Part shown: positions 1 through 12,769 of the stretch, in pieces
Layout: every line of letters starts with the position of its first letter
Position numbering within the stretch: the stretch's first letter is position 1
Assembly: GCA_003216975.1 (NCBI GenBank)
Contig: QCHY01000002.1
Location: 1 to 64,000 of the forward strand
Reading direction: 5' to 3'
DNA length: 64,000 nt
Origin: Prochlorococcus sp. AG-402-I20
Lineage (GTDB): Bacteria; Cyanobacteriota; Cyanobacteriia; PCC-6307; Cyanobiaceae
Position numbers and translations under genes: made by a program
Notes under the pieces: generated by a model
What the model was told of the DNA's origin: nothing
The model's input: the letters and a program-made list of their open reading frames with translations, nothing else
Database searches by the model: none

Positions 1-596
1 TCATTAAGCTGAAAAACTTTTGATATCATTGCAGCCTCATCTGCTTCTATTTGACCTATTTGAGATCCAAGCCTAGCCATCTGTCTTATTTCTTCTTCGT
101 CTGTTGTCAGCTCGCTTTTGGCAGTGATAATCGGTAGTAGACGTTCAAGAACTATTAGCAATGGACGCATGACTATACTTAAGAAATCAAGCACAGGAGC
201 ACTCGTTAAACTTATTTGCAATGCAAGCCTTGTGCCAAGTGCTTTAGGCACAATTTCTCCAAGAAGTAAAACAAGAATGGTTAGACCAATAAAAAATATT
301 GGTTTTACATTTCCGATCCTATTTTGAAATATAAAACTTGCGTAGCTACCAACCATCAGACTTCCAAAAATATTGAAACTGTTATTAGCAATTGTGACTA
401 CAGTTAGAGTTCTTCCAATTCGATGACGTAATTTCTCTAATCTTCTGGCTCCAAGTACTTTTGGTTTCCTTCTGGCAAGCTCATGCACCCGTAATGGGTT
501 GACAGCCAATAATGCTGCTTCTATTCCTGAGCACATTGCAGAACCCATTAAAATAAAAGCAATAAGAGCAGTTAAAAGCAGAATGTCTTGGCTCAT
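1..596 (-). CDS. CNNM (DUF21) transmembrane protein, C-terminus outside the window
   Basis: Reads leftward from ATG at 596 and is still open at base 1, so about 198 N-terminal residues are visible and the rest lies outside the window. The visible part begins MSQDILLLTALIAFILMGSA and has three or four hydrophobic segments. It includes the small-residue stretch SGIEAALLAVNP, the LGEIVPKALGTR motif typical of CNNM/DUF21 domains (roughly residues 113-125), then an acidic helix with EEEIRQMARLG. Family members continue into CBS-pair and CorC-HlyC domains and act as membrane Mg2+ or Co2+ transport/efflux proteins, often annotated hemolysin-like. It is divergent from pepP, with about 64 bp between them. 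The family call is secure; the substrate is not known. Confidence 0.88.
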   Translation of the reverse strand, partial: MSQDILLLTALIAFILMGSAMCSGIEAALLAVNPLRVHELARRKPKVLGARRLEKLRHRIGRTLTVVTIANNSFNIFGSLMVGSYASFIFQNRIGNVKPIFFIGLTILVLLLGEIVPKALGTRLALQISLTSAPVLDFLSIVMRPLLIVLERLLPIITAKSELTTDEEEIRQMARLGSQIGQIEADEAAMISKVFQLN

Positions 597-660
597 CCCC
601 TAAAGATTTTTTTAAAGAGTAAGGATCTTTTGCTTTTATTTTTCCATTAAGTTAGTTCTC

Positions 661-2013
661 TTGCCATCCTTAAGAGTGAATAGGAGTATTTTTGTGGCTG
701 ATTCAAGCATTTTTCGTCGCCGTAGAGACATATTTTTGTCACATTTAGGTTCTCATGCAGCTGTCATTCCAGCGGCAGAATTAGTCACTCATCATGCAGA
801 TTGTGAATATCCATTCAGGCAAAATAGTGATTTTTGGTACTTAACTGGTTTTGATGAGCCAAATGCAGTGGCATTGTTTTTACCTCATAAACCAAAGGGA
901 GAGCAATATGTATTGTTCGTATTGCCTAAAGAGTCTGCAGCAGAAGTTTGGACAGGTTTTAGATGGGGAACAAAAGGAGTTTTAGAGAATTTCGATGTTG
1001 ATATATCTCATCCTTTAAATGAATTACCAAACCTTCTATCTCATTATTTAAAAGGAGCCGCAGGGATTGCTTTTCGAGTTGGGAAACATCCACATCTGGA
1101 GCCTTTGGTTTTAAAAACTTGGTCTGAGCATTTACAAAAACTTCCTAGAAGTGGCTTTGCTCCTTTTTCAATGATTGCACCTTGCCCAATACTGCATGAT
1201 CTGAGACTTCGTAAAGATGAGTTTGAAATAGAGAGGATGCGCATTGCATCAAAAATTTCTGCAGAGGGCCATGAAATAGTTAGAGAATTTGCTCGCCCTG
1301 GGATGAATGAGAGAGATTTACAAGCTCAAATAGAAAAATACTTTCTTGAAAAAGGTACAAGAGGACCTGCTTATGGCTCAATAGTTGCTTCTGGAGATAA
1401 TGCGTGTGTACTTCATTACACGGCAAATAATTCTCCGATAAGAGATGGGGAGCTCGTTTTGATAGATGCAGGTTGCTCTTTGGATGATTATTACAACGGT
1501 GACATAACAAGAACTTTTCCCGTTAATGGGAAATTTTCTGGAGAGCAAAAAGCTTTATATGAAATTACTCTTATTGCTCAAGAAGCCGCAATTCGATGTG
1601 TTCGTCCAGGCAATAACGCGGAGAATATACATTTGACTGCTTTAAAGCATCTTGTTGAGGGTTTAGTTGATATTGGCTTGCTAATAGGTGATGTGGATTC
1701 GATAATTGAACAACAAGCTTACTCTCACTTGTACATGCATCGAACTGGGCATTGGTTAGGTCTTGATGTCCATGATGTAGGGGCATATAGACTTGGTGAT
1801 TATCATATGAAGCTGGAACCAGGAATGGTTTTAACAGTTGAACCTGGTATCTATATCAGTGACAGGTTATCAGTCCCTAAGGGTCAGCCTGAAATAAATG
1901 CAAGGTGGAAAGGTATCGGGATTCGCATTGAGGATGATGTCTTAGTCACAAATGATGCTGTAGAAGTATTGAGCAGTAGTGCGGCTAAAAATTTGATTGA
2001 TTTGGAAAATTAA
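661..2013 (+). CDS. pepP: Xaa-Pro aminopeptidase (aminopeptidase P, M24B)
   Basis: Removes an N-terminal residue that precedes proline, in the cytoplasm. The 450-residue protein has an N-terminal creatinase-type domain (about 1-180) followed by a pita-bread metallopeptidase domain. All five dinuclear-metal ligands are readable: D269 (LIDAGC), D281 (NGDITRT), H364 (HRTGHWLG), E394 (TVEPGIY) and E424 (IRIEDDV). Length matches the family. The reading frame opens with TTG at 661; no ATG precedes it in frame, so translation starts there or at a nearby alternative codon (GTG at 676 is possible). It lies divergently next to the CNNM gene. Confidence in function is high; the start is less certain. 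Confidence 0.93.
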   Translation: MPSLRVNRSIFVADSSIFRRRRDIFLSHLGSHAAVIPAAELVTHHADCEYPFRQNSDFWYLTGFDEPNAVALFLPHKPKGEQYVLFVLPKESAAEVWTGFRWGTKGVLENFDVDISHPLNELPNLLSHYLKGAAGIAFRVGKHPHLEPLVLKTWSEHLQKLPRSGFAPFSMIAPCPILHDLRLRKDEFEIERMRIASKISAEGHEIVREFARPGMNERDLQAQIEKYFLEKGTRGPAYGSIVASGDNACVLHYTANNSPIRDGELVLIDAGCSLDDYYNGDITRTFPVNGKFSGEQKALYEITLIAQEAAIRCVRPGNNAENIHLTALKHLVEGLVDIGLLIGDVDSIIEQQAYSHLYMHRTGHWLGLDVHDVGAYRLGDYHMKLEPGMVLTVEPGIYISDRLSVPKGQPEINARWKGIGIRIEDDVLVTNDAVEVLSSSAAKNLIDLEN

Positions 2014-2196
2014 TTGAATTGATTATGTTCTTTTCTAAGAAAATCTGTTTAATTAAATTTTCCATATTTAATGAATCTCCCAAAATATTTTTCTCCTTTC
2101 ATAAGCCCATTATTTTCGAATAGTAGAAAACCTTTTGAATTCCTACTCTAGCCATTCAAATAGGTCCTAGTTCCTGTTAAGTTAGTACTTTGTTAG

Positions 2197-2715
<519 letters not shown>

Positions 2716-2768
2716 AAATAGGACTAACAAAATTTTTGTTGAAAGATTAAAGAAATAATTTTTAACTT

Positions 2769-3176
2769 TTAGTCTGATTTTGATGCTTGAAACCAAGCTT
2801 TTGCTTTGTTCAATTCTTCTTGAGCTTTAATTTTTGCAGGAGAAGTTTCTTTGTCCTGAGCTTGACTTAGTTGGTTTTTAGCTTTTTCTAATTCAGCCTC
2901 AGCTTGAGCAGAATCAATATTTTTTCCCATCTCAGCTTTATTTACTAACACTGTTACTTCATTGGACTCAACTTCTGCGAAGCCTCCAGTTAGGGCGATT
3001 GAATTCCAATTGCCATTTTTTAAAACCCTCAGGACACCAAAATCAATAGCAGTAACCATTGAAATGTGACCAGGTAATACCCCCAGTAGCCCTGTGGTGC
3101 TTGGAAGTATTATTTCATCAGCAGTATCGTCAAATACGCTCTGATCAGGAGCAAGAACTCGTAGAGTTAAAGTCAT
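2769..3176 (-). CDS. atpC: ATP synthase F1 epsilon subunit
   Basis: Epsilon subunit (135 residues) of the thylakoid/plasma membrane F1Fo ATP synthase, part of the central rotor stalk and an inhibitor of wasteful hydrolysis. The N-terminal beta-sandwich is clear (LTLRVLAPDQSVFDD, then TGLLGVLPGHISMVTA), followed by a charged C-terminal helical hairpin rich in Ala, Glu and Lys. It is co-directional with and 56 bp downstream of the beta-subunit gene, the usual two-gene operon in cyanobacteria, where it is often called atpE after the chloroplast convention. The remaining subunits are outside the window. Confidence 0.96.
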   Translation of the reverse strand: MTLTLRVLAPDQSVFDDTADEIILPSTTGLLGVLPGHISMVTAIDFGVLRVLKNGNWNSIALTGGFAEVESNEVTVLVNKAEMGKNIDSAQAEAELEKAKNQLSQAQDKETSPAKIKAQEELNKAKAWFQASKSD

Positions 3177-3232
3177 TTCTTGAGGATTTTAGAAAAACGT
3201 TGACTGAAGTTAGTTGATTAGGAAAAAAGATT

Positions 3233-4759
<1,527 letters not shown>

Positions 4760-4859
4760 CTACCACTCCACAGGCATTTTTTTTCAGTGTTCGGTCAACC
4801 GCACAGAATATATGTGGTCTTGAGAGGACTTAGATGCATAAATTAATACCGTTGATAAT

Positions 4860-4894
4860 GAGTAATACTCTTTATCGAGTCAGCGCTAAGCGCT
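4860..4894. promoter_or_regulatory. Palindromes in the atpD-groES divergent gap; degenerate CIRCE-like at best
   Basis: Two palindromes lie 30-64 bp upstream of groES: GAGTAATACTC (4860-4870) and AGCGCTAAGCGCT (4882-4894), the latter a self-complementary hexamer repeated around one base. Between them runs GAGTCAGCGCTAA, which looks like a CIRCE right half (GAGTGCTAA) interrupted by four bases. The matching left part GTAATACTC agrees with the CIRCE left half (TTAGCACTC) at 6 of 9 positions. Canonical spacing is not kept. It may be an operator for a heat-shock repressor such as HrcA, or another control site for groESL; this is a weak call. Confidence 0.3.
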
Positions 4895-4923
4895 CTTTGT
4901 TTTTTCTGCTACTGCACTAATTT

Positions 4924-5235
4924 ATGGCAGCTGTATCTCTCAGCGTCTCCACAGTTAAGCCACTTGGAGATCGTGTATTTGTAAAAGTTTCTGAATCGGA
5001 AGAGAAGACGGCGGGAGGTATTTTGCTTCCCGACACTGCTAAAGAGAAACCTCAAGTCGGTGAAGTTGCTCAGGTCGGTCCTGGAAAACGTAACGAGGAT
5101 GGTTCCCGTCAATCTCCTGAAGTAAGTATTGGAGACAAGGTTCTCTACAGTAAGTACGCAGGTACTGATATCAAACTTGGTAGCGACGAGTATGTCCTTC
5201 TCTCAGAGAAAGATATTCTGGCTGTCGTCAACTAA
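4924..5235 (+). CDS. groS: Co-chaperonin GroES (Cpn10)
   Basis: Heptameric lid of the GroEL chaperonin, 103 residues. Hallmarks are [11 protein letters not shown] near the N-terminus, the mobile-loop segment [19 protein letters not shown] (GroEL contact), [21 protein letters not shown] and the C-terminal [11 protein letters not shown]. It is followed by groEL 64 bp downstream on the same strand, the standard bicistronic groESL arrangement. The ATG at 4924 gives the expected N-terminus plus a short Ala/Ser leader common in picocyanobacteria. Confidence 0.97.
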   Translation: MAAVSLSVSTVKPLGDRVFVKVSESEEKTAGGILLPDTAKEKPQVGEVAQVGPGKRNEDGSRQSPEVSIGDKVLYSKYAGTDIKLGSDEYVLLSEKDILAVVN

Positions 5236-5284
5236 ATCTCAGCTTATTAGCTGAAGTCCAAACAAAAAAACTTTTCGAAATTAA

Positions 5285-6931
<1,647 letters not shown>

Positions 6932-6968
6932 TTAATTTCAGGATTAAGCTTCACTTAAATATAAATTT

Positions 6969-6997
6969 GGACTGGGTTTAACCCCAGTCCTTTTTTT
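6969..6997 (+). terminator. Rho-independent terminator of groESL
   Basis: GGACTGGG (6969-6976) pairs with CCCAGTCC (6983-6990) across a 6-base loop and is followed by seven T residues. It sits 38 bp after the groEL stop codon on the same strand. The remaining 200 bp up to secG hold no recognisable gene. Confidence 0.85.
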
Positions 6998-7211
6998 ATA
7001 TAAAGGTTTAAAATGTTTCCGAGATATCTGATCGATAGAAAAAGGTGATTTAAGTTTTTTGAACAATCTTTCAAAACTTTGACTTAAGTAAAAAAATATT
7101 TAGCAAAGGATAAATTTATTCATAGAAAGGATTTAATTACTAATTCTTATAAAATTATCATTAATAATCTATTGATTGAGTTTAAAAATACTTAGAAAGA
7201 AATTTAAAAAA

Positions 7212-7442
7212 TCATTTTAGCCATCCTGCACTAAGGATAACTGCAAGGGTTAAAAAAAAGATAAGACATGTCCAGGTAGCTCTATTTAAGGTTGATTCAG
7301 CACTACTGGCACTTGTGAACATAGAGCTTCCGCTAGATGCAAGCCCACCCATGCCATCACCTTTTGGGCTATGCAGAAGAACCAATAGGATTAGAAAAAC
7401 TCCTGAAATTGCCCATGCCCAAGATAAAAGAGGAATGATCAT
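7212..7442 (-). CDS. secG: Preprotein translocase subunit SecG
   Basis: Small accessory subunit (76 residues) of the SecYEG channel in the plasma/thylakoid membrane. Two transmembrane segments flank the conserved loop: residues about 4-23 (hydrophobic), then LLHSPKGDGMGGLASSGSSM, then a second hydrophobic stretch near the C-terminus. The SPKGDG and GGLA pattern is diagnostic of the family. It is downstream of gpmI with a 12-bp gap, so the two are co-transcribed. It is convergent with groEL. Confidence 0.94.
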   Translation of the reverse strand: MIIPLLSWAWAISGVFLILLVLLHSPKGDGMGGLASSGSSMFTSASSAESTLNRATWTCLIFFLTLAVILSAGWLK

Positions 7443-7454
7443 TGTTGTTTGTTT

Positions 7455-9080
7455 TTATGCGGGTTGAGGAATGAGATTTGGCTTTTTAGGTAAATTAATT
7501 GGTTCAATTAGTGTTGAGCCAGTCATTGCTTTAGGCTTTGGCAAATTTAATAGATGCAAAAGAGTTGGAGCTAAATCAGATAATCCACCTCCGCACTTTC
7601 TAAGTTGTATGTCATTGCCATATCCATGTAATTTACGTTTTTCACCCTCTACAAGTATAACTGGCACAGGATTTGTTGTATGAGCGGTCCATGGTTGACC
7701 ATCTGGTCCTAACATCATTTCAGAATTACCATGGTCAGCTGTTATCAGTAGTGAACCTCCTAATTTGCCTATTGAATTTAATAATTTCCCTACGCAGCTA
7801 TCAACTTTTTCATTAGCTTTGATAGCTGCTTCCATTATCCCAGAATGTCCAACCATATCTGGATTGGCAAAATTTATTACTACTAATGAGTAAATCCCAG
7901 TTTCAATTGCTTCAATGCAACTTTGAGTTAACTCATCAGCCGACATCTCAGGTTGTAGATCATAAGTTGCAACTCTTGGAGATGGGACAAGGTGTCTGAC
8001 TTCTCCTTTAAGTGGTTTTTCAATACCCCCATTTAAAAAATAAGTTACATGTGGATATTTTTCTGTTTCAGCTGTCCGATATTGATTTAATCCATGATTA
8101 GATACTACTTGACCTAACAAATCATTCAGAGGTTCAGGCGGGAAGGCAACTGAAACAGGTAGGCCCGATTCGTATTGGGTAAAGGTCAGTAAGTCAATAT
8201 CTCTTTTGTTCTTTCTCTCAAAGCCATCAAAATCTTTTAATTTTAGAGCTTTTACTAATTGCCTAGCTCTGTCAGGACGAAAATTAAAAAAAACCACTCC
8301 ATCTCCATCATTTAAGAAGGAGGACGAAAGCCTGACTGGTTCAATAAATTCATCTGTTATACCCTCTTCATAGCTTTTATTTAAACTTTCCTCTGCAGAT
8401 AGATCGCTAATTACAAAGTTTGGATCAGTAAGTAGTTCATAAGCTTTTAAAGTCCTTTCCCATCGATTATCACGATCCATAGCCCAATACCTTCCGCAAA
8501 TTGAAGAAATCTCTCCTACTCCAGTTGATTTAATTTCATTTTCTATTTTTTTTATATATTTTGAAGCACTCTTTGCGGAGGTGTCTCTTCCATCGGTGAA
8601 AAGATGTAATGATACATTTTTTAGTTCTTTTTCAGCAGCCCATTGAATTAATCCGCACAAATGATTTATATGGCTATGAACCCCTCCATCGGAGCAAAGT
8701 CCCATGATATGAAGTGTTCCCCCTTTCTTTTTTAAAGTTTTGGAAAAATCATTGAGAGCAGTATTTTTAATTAATTTTTTTTCTTTAACAGTATTAGAGA
8801 TTCTGACTAGTTCTTGCTGAATTATCCTCCCTGCTCCGATAGTTAGATGTCCAACCTCAGAGTTACCCATTTGATTATCTGGTAATCCAACATCTGCACC
8901 GCTGGCCTCAATAAGAGTGTGTGGATATGCATGCCATAAAGCATCCATTACTGGGGTAGATGCTTGTTTAATAGAATTATGATTAGTTTCTTCAGAGTGC
9001 CCCCAGCCATCAAGTATAGCCAAAACAACTGGCGCTACTTTCACTTTGCTTTTCGAAACAGCGGCGTTACTGTTTGACAT
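7455..9080 (-). CDS. gpmI: 2,3-bisphosphoglycerate-independent phosphoglycerate mutase
   Basis: Interconverts 3- and 2-phosphoglycerate with two Mn2+ ions, a key step for fixed-carbon flow out of the Calvin cycle. The 541-residue sequence shows [13 protein letters not shown] (first metal aspartate), the phospho-serine loop [10 protein letters not shown], the bridging-domain segment [33 protein letters not shown], and the metal-binding [14 protein letters not shown] and [12 protein letters not shown]. Everything expected is present. It forms an operon with secG and is divergent from pyrR across 162 bp. Confidence 0.97.
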   Translation of the reverse strand: MSNSNAAVSKSKVKVAPVVLAILDGWGHSEETNHNSIKQASTPVMDALWHAYPHTLIEASGADVGLPDNQMGNSEVGHLTIGAGRIIQQELVRISNTVKEKKLIKNTALNDFSKTLKKKGGTLHIMGLCSDGGVHSHINHLCGLIQWAAEKELKNVSLHLFTDGRDTSAKSASKYIKKIENEIKSTGVGEISSICGRYWAMDRDNRWERTLKAYELLTDPNFVISDLSAEESLNKSYEEGITDEFIEPVRLSSSFLNDGDGVVFFNFRPDRARQLVKALKLKDFDGFERKNKRDIDLLTFTQYESGLPVSVAFPPEPLNDLLGQVVSNHGLNQYRTAETEKYPHVTYFLNGGIEKPLKGEVRHLVPSPRVATYDLQPEMSADELTQSCIEAIETGIYSLVVINFANPDMVGHSGIMEAAIKANEKVDSCVGKLLNSIGKLGGSLLITADHGNSEMMLGPDGQPWTAHTTNPVPVILVEGEKRKLHGYGNDIQLRKCGGGLSDLAPTLLHLLNLPKPKAMTGSTLIEPINLPKKPNLIPQPA

Positions 9081-9242
9081 TCAAAGAAATTGGTTTCTAA
9101 AAAATGGTTTTCTTTAGTATTAAATTACTTCCTAATAGGTAAACAGGCTAATACTTTGATGTTTGGTTAGCTTTTCCCTATTAGATTAAAAAAGTAATTC
9201 AGTTATTCCTAAGAAAAAATAAAATTTTTAGGACTTTAAAAT

Positions 9243-9794
9243 ATGTCAGATGAAGCCATTAAAAAAGAGATAGAAATACTCTCTAAACAAGAACTTGATA
9301 GAACCATAAAAAGATTGGCTTCTCAAATTTTGGAAAAGATTCCAAATATTAGTTCAGTATTGCTTATTGGAATACCAACTAGGGGAGTTTATTTATCTAA
9401 ATTATTAGCAAAATACTTAGAGGAATTAGCTGGCCAGCCAGTAGAGAATGGTTGTTTAGATCCGACTTTCCATAGAGATGATCTTGTGAGAGTTGGCACT
9501 CGCATAGCTCAAGTGACTGATTTACCCTCATCTGTTGATGATAGAGAGGTCATTTTGATTGATGATGTTATTTATACCGGGAGAACTATCAAAGCAGCAT
9601 TAGAAGCTCTGCATTCATGGGGGAGAGCAAGAAGAGTTACACTTCTTGCGATGGTGGACAGAGGTCACAGAGAAGTTCCAATTCAACCAGACTTTTGTGG
9701 GCGTGTGGTTCCAACTAGCAAAGATGAGACTATTGATCTTAGATTGCGAGAAGTTGATGGAGAAGAGGGTATTTTTTTATGTAAAAAACTATAA
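9243..9794 (+). CDS. pyrR: PyrR: pyrimidine operon regulator / uracil phosphoribosyltransferase
   Basis: A PRTase-fold protein of 183 residues. The PRPP-binding loop VILIDDVIYTGRTIKAAL (about residues 99-116) is the PyrR form of the motif, and the sequence around PTRGVYLSKLL and VDRGHREVPIQPDFCGR also matches PyrR rather than Upp. Family members bind pyr mRNA leaders in a UMP-dependent way and also have UPRTase activity. No pyr biosynthesis gene lies nearby, so in this genome it may act mainly as a salvage enzyme; that is inference. It is convergent with the Hsp70-like gene. Confidence 0.92.
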   Translation: MSDEAIKKEIEILSKQELDRTIKRLASQILEKIPNISSVLLIGIPTRGVYLSKLLAKYLEELAGQPVENGCLDPTFHRDDLVRVGTRIAQVTDLPSSVDDREVILIDDVIYTGRTIKAALEALHSWGRARRVTLLAMVDRGHREVPIQPDFCGRVVPTSKDETIDLRLREVDGEEGIFLCKKL

Positions 9795-9822
9795 ATAATT
9801 AGTATTAAAAAACATAAGATAA

Positions 9823-11439
9823 TTATCTAATTTCACCTAGGTTTTGACTATTTATTTTGTTGTTATTACGTAAATCAATACCTTTAACTTCAAGTTGACA
9901 TTTATCATTAATATTAAAACTTAATTTAATACAATCCTGACCAACTTCACTTGGAGGATCCAGAGGAATTGAAATAATAGTATTATTTATCTTTTTTATT
10001 TCTTCCTTAGATTCTATTGTTTTTAAAGTGGGTAATCCATTAATATAAATAATCTCATTTGACCCTTGTTCCTGAGGCTCCCCAATAATTAAATCTATGC
10101 TTGATTGATTAATTGTACTTGCAGCTAAAATTATTTCTAAAGGTTTATTTGTTGGCCATGTTTGACCTGCTAGAAAAAGAGGATGCCATATATGCTTTTT
10201 ATTTTTTTTATTCCAGCATCTTAAGCTTACCCCTTTATTCAGAACATCTTTTACTTGAACGCCTGGAGTGAGATTTAATGCACCCAGTGCAATTGCTTCA
10301 ATAGGGGGAGGAGTCAGAAAAGGAATGGAATCACAGATATTACTTAAATATTTTTTGATTAAAGGTATTCGTGATCCTCCGCCGACTAAGACAACACTAT
10401 CAAGATCTTTTAATTCAAATGAATTTCGTTTTGCCACATTAATTGTTTGCTTGAAAAGCTTTTCAATACTTTTTAGGAGTCCTTTTTCAATCAGTAATTC
10501 TTCAAGTCCTTTTTTAGATAGTTTTAAAAACTTTGTTGAATTCTGATTATTTTTTACTTCTTTAGTTATCACCAATGTCTCTTTTATATTTATATTGCTT
10601 AGTTCACATTTGAGTTCCTCGGCCTTTCTTAAGATTGAATTGGTTGGCTTTTCTTCTGGTAATAAATGATGAGATATCCATCTATCAATATCTTTGCCTC
10701 CTAACCGAAGTCCTGATTTCCCAAGAACTTTTGCTGTACGAAGAACTTGTGAACTTTTCCCCTCCAAATTATTTCCATCAAATCTGACAAGTTGAGCAAT
10801 TGGTGAAGCTTGTCCTTCTCCTCCCTCTAAAGCAACAATTGACATATCAATTGTGCTTCCTCCAAAATCTAAAACGAGTAATGTTGATCCAGGTTCCAGT
10901 CCAGCACCCATTGCAGCAGCAGTAGGTTCATCCACTAATGCAATTTCTTTTACCTTTAAAGAATTACACACATTGACTAACCAAGTTCTATATTCACGAT
11001 ATGTATCTACTGGAGCTGTTAATACTAGTCTTTTGATTTTTACCTTCGTCGAAACTTTCCCCCAAATACTATGAATTAGAATCTCCCCTGCTTTTTCTGG
11101 GGAGATTTTTGAATCATATATAGGTTCAATTTTGCTAGATCCTATCCATCTTTTAAAATCTTGACTTAGGTTCTTTTCTTTTTCATTGATGAGATTTAAA
11201 TCTATAATTTCTTGTCCTATTAAATAGCATTCTTCTTTTTCTGATGATTTCCAAATTAAGCTTGGTATCTCTCCGGGAGCTCGACTAATTGGAGGTAGAT
11301 CTAAAAGTTCAGGAGGTTGACCATTTTCTTTTTGAAAAACAACTACTGTTGTTGAACTACCTAAATCGATAGCTAATGTTCCAAAATCTCTTTTATTGAT
11401 TACGGTTTGATGAACTTTTTCGTTTTTATCTTTTTCCAT
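9823..11439 (-). CDS. Hsp70-family protein with divergent, shortened C-terminus
   Basis: The 538-residue product has an actin-like ATPase domain: phosphate-1 loop LAIDLGSSTTVVVFQ (about residues 22-36), connect region VDEPTAAAMGAG, phosphate-2 LVLDFGGSTIDMSIV, and the adenosine loop VVLVGGGSRIPLIKKYL. The C-terminal part that would correspond to the peptide-binding domain is shorter than in DnaK (about 630 residues) and poorly conserved, and the EEVD-like or lid features are absent. It is therefore a DnaK paralogue of unknown client rather than the main Hsp70. It reads alone between pyrR (convergent) and rpoZ (divergent). Confidence 0.85.
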   Translation of the reverse strand: MEKDKNEKVHQTVINKRDFGTLAIDLGSSTTVVVFQKENGQPPELLDLPPISRAPGEIPSLIWKSSEKEECYLIGQEIIDLNLINEKEKNLSQDFKRWIGSSKIEPIYDSKISPEKAGEILIHSIWGKVSTKVKIKRLVLTAPVDTYREYRTWLVNVCNSLKVKEIALVDEPTAAAMGAGLEPGSTLLVLDFGGSTIDMSIVALEGGEGQASPIAQLVRFDGNNLEGKSSQVLRTAKVLGKSGLRLGGKDIDRWISHHLLPEEKPTNSILRKAEELKCELSNINIKETLVITKEVKNNQNSTKFLKLSKKGLEELLIEKGLLKSIEKLFKQTINVAKRNSFELKDLDSVVLVGGGSRIPLIKKYLSNICDSIPFLTPPPIEAIALGALNLTPGVQVKDVLNKGVSLRCWNKKNKKHIWHPLFLAGQTWPTNKPLEIILAASTINQSSIDLIIGEPQEQGSNEIIYINGLPTLKTIESKEEIKKINNTIISIPLDPPSEVGQDCIKLSFNINDKCQLEVKGIDLRNNNKINSQNLGEIR

Positions 11440-11585
11440 TTTTTTTAGTAAATTTTTAATCGGAGGAGTAAGAATTTCTCAATAGAAAATTAATCTAGAA
11501 AAATTAACACCATTGTTATTATTTGGCTAAAAATATATAAATGAACGATTCTCTCCTAGAATAAATCAACAATAAACTTTTAAGT

Positions 11586-11819
11586 GTGATTAAGTCAGGT
11601 TCGGGAGTCAATTCCAAGGATTTAGCAAAAAGAGGCGAGAGTCTCATTAGACATTCAACTAATCGCTACCTCACTACGGTTAAGATTGCTTTTAGAGCAA
11701 AGCAAAGAAGATTTGATGATTTTGATGGACTTTTAGAAGAATCAACAGTTAAGCCAGTACAAAGAGCCATAATTGAACTAAGTGATGAACAAGATCAGCC
11801 TGACTTATTACCTGGTTAG
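11586..11819 (+). CDS. rpoZ: RNA polymerase omega subunit, cyanobacterial type
   Basis: A 77-residue small subunit that helps beta-prime assembly and sigma recruitment. The segment [20 protein letters not shown] is the cyanobacterial omega signature; the C-terminus [13 protein letters not shown] is also typical. It starts at GTG 11586. The stop codon is directly followed by the GTG of the DUF1818 gene (no gap), so the two are translationally linked, as in other picocyanobacteria. Confidence 0.92.
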   Translation: MIKSGSGVNSKDLAKRGESLIRHSTNRYLTTVKIAFRAKQRRFDDFDGLLEESTVKPVQRAIIELSDEQDQPDLLPG

Positions 11820-12200
11820 GTGATCAAAAAAGAAGGTCCAGGTTGGAGAATAATTAAAGATTCATCGAGAGATAACTTTTCTACTCTTATAGGAGGAGAA
11901 ACTTGGGCAATAGAGTTGAATAAATCTGAGTGGGAAAATCTAGTTCAAGTAGTAATAGATTTGTCAGATCAATATAAATCTGTGAAAGAACAATTAATGG
12001 GAGATGAGGACATAACTTTGGAATTAGAACGTAGCCCCTGGCTAGCAATTTTGAAAGGTGATCAATACGGATGGAACCTTAAGTTGATCTTGAGTGCTAG
12101 TGGTCTATTAAATCGAGGTGCTGAGATCTATTGGCCTAGAAATGTGACTAACCATGTTGCTAATGCAATGAGAAAAATGTGGGATTCAGACTATTTGTGA
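11820..12200 (+). CDS. DUF1818 family protein
   Basis: Conserved cyanobacterial protein of 126 residues and unknown role. The sequence begins VIKKEGPGWRIIKDSSRDNF, has GGETWAIELNKSEW and the SPWLAILKGDQYGWNLKLIL core, and ends with ANAMRKMWDSDYL, matching DUF1818. The GTG start abuts the rpoZ stop. No membrane segments or catalytic motifs are visible. The constant linkage to rpoZ may suggest a transcription-related job, but that is only inference. Confidence 0.83.
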   Translation: MIKKEGPGWRIIKDSSRDNFSTLIGGETWAIELNKSEWENLVQVVIDLSDQYKSVKEQLMGDEDITLELERSPWLAILKGDQYGWNLKLILSASGLLNRGAEIYWPRNVTNHVANAMRKMWDSDYL

Positions 12201-12255
12201 GAGAACTTAACTAAAAGTTTTTCAAATTTTTCCCCAAACCTAACTGGATTTAACT

Positions 12256-12320
12256 CACATCTTTTCCACAGGATTGGCATGGTTAACAAGACCTCTACTA
12301 TTTGCTGTGGAAAAGATGTG
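12256..12320. repeat. Perfect 16-bp inverted repeat containing two DnaA-box-like sequences
   Basis: CACATCTTTTCCACAG (12256-12271) is repeated as its exact reverse complement at 12305-12320, with 33 bp between. Each arm contains TTTTCCACA (12262-12270, and inverted at 12306-12314), the form of DnaA box described for Synechococcus. A flanking CCAA/TTGG could extend the pairing in RNA. There is no T-run, so it is not a simple terminator. It sits in a 304-bp gap between the DUF1818 and DUF2811 genes; the rest of that gap shows only a small hairpin (GATAAG-AAATA-CTTATC near 12369) and no gene. Confidence 0.7.
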
Positions 12321-12504
12321 GGCTTGGTAGAGTAAATTTGCTTTTCAAATAGAATCAGCAAGATAGATAAGAAATACTTATCCTAAGTTCAGAAAAGCAG
12401 CCGAGGACTTGATCTGAAAATGAGACGGCCCGAGAAAATGTTTTTTATAGATTAGATTTTGATAGTAGTTTGCGGATGGATTAAATCTTCTACTAGCCTC
12501 TTAA

Positions 12505-12768
12505 ATGAAAAATATTGATTTCACGGAAGGAAAAAGTTCGATTCAAAGTACGGAAGTTTTGGAATCTGAGGATACAATTAGTTTTCAAACAGAAATACCC
12601 AAGCAAATTCAACAAGCGATGAAGGCCTATATTGAGAAATATCCTAACTGGGATCAATACAGACTTTTACAAGCGGCTCTTGCAGGGTTTTTGATCCAAA
12701 AAGGTATTAGTTCCAGATTGATAACACGTCTTTATATCGGGAATATGTTTGGATCTCATTCTTTTTAA
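12505..12768 (+). CDS. DUF2811 family protein
   Basis: An 87-residue cyanobacterial protein. The first 30 residues are variable and acidic; the conserved block is FQTEIPKQIQQAMKAYIEKY, PNWDQYRLLQAALAGFLIQK and SRLITRLYIGNMF, which is the DUF2811 pattern. No known function. It is convergent with the EVE-domain gene with one base between the stop codons, and its upstream region carries the 16-bp inverted repeat at 12256-12320. Confidence 0.82.
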   Translation: MKNIDFTEGKSSIQSTEVLESEDTISFQTEIPKQIQQAMKAYIEKYPNWDQYRLLQAALAGFLIQKGISSRLITRLYIGNMFGSHSF

Positions 12769-12769
12769 A

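Noticed and set aside
12201-12504. Possible 6S RNA, tmRNA or SRP RNA in the rpoZ-downstream gap
   Set aside because: The long inverted repeat suggested a structural RNA, but none of the conserved segments of these RNAs are present.
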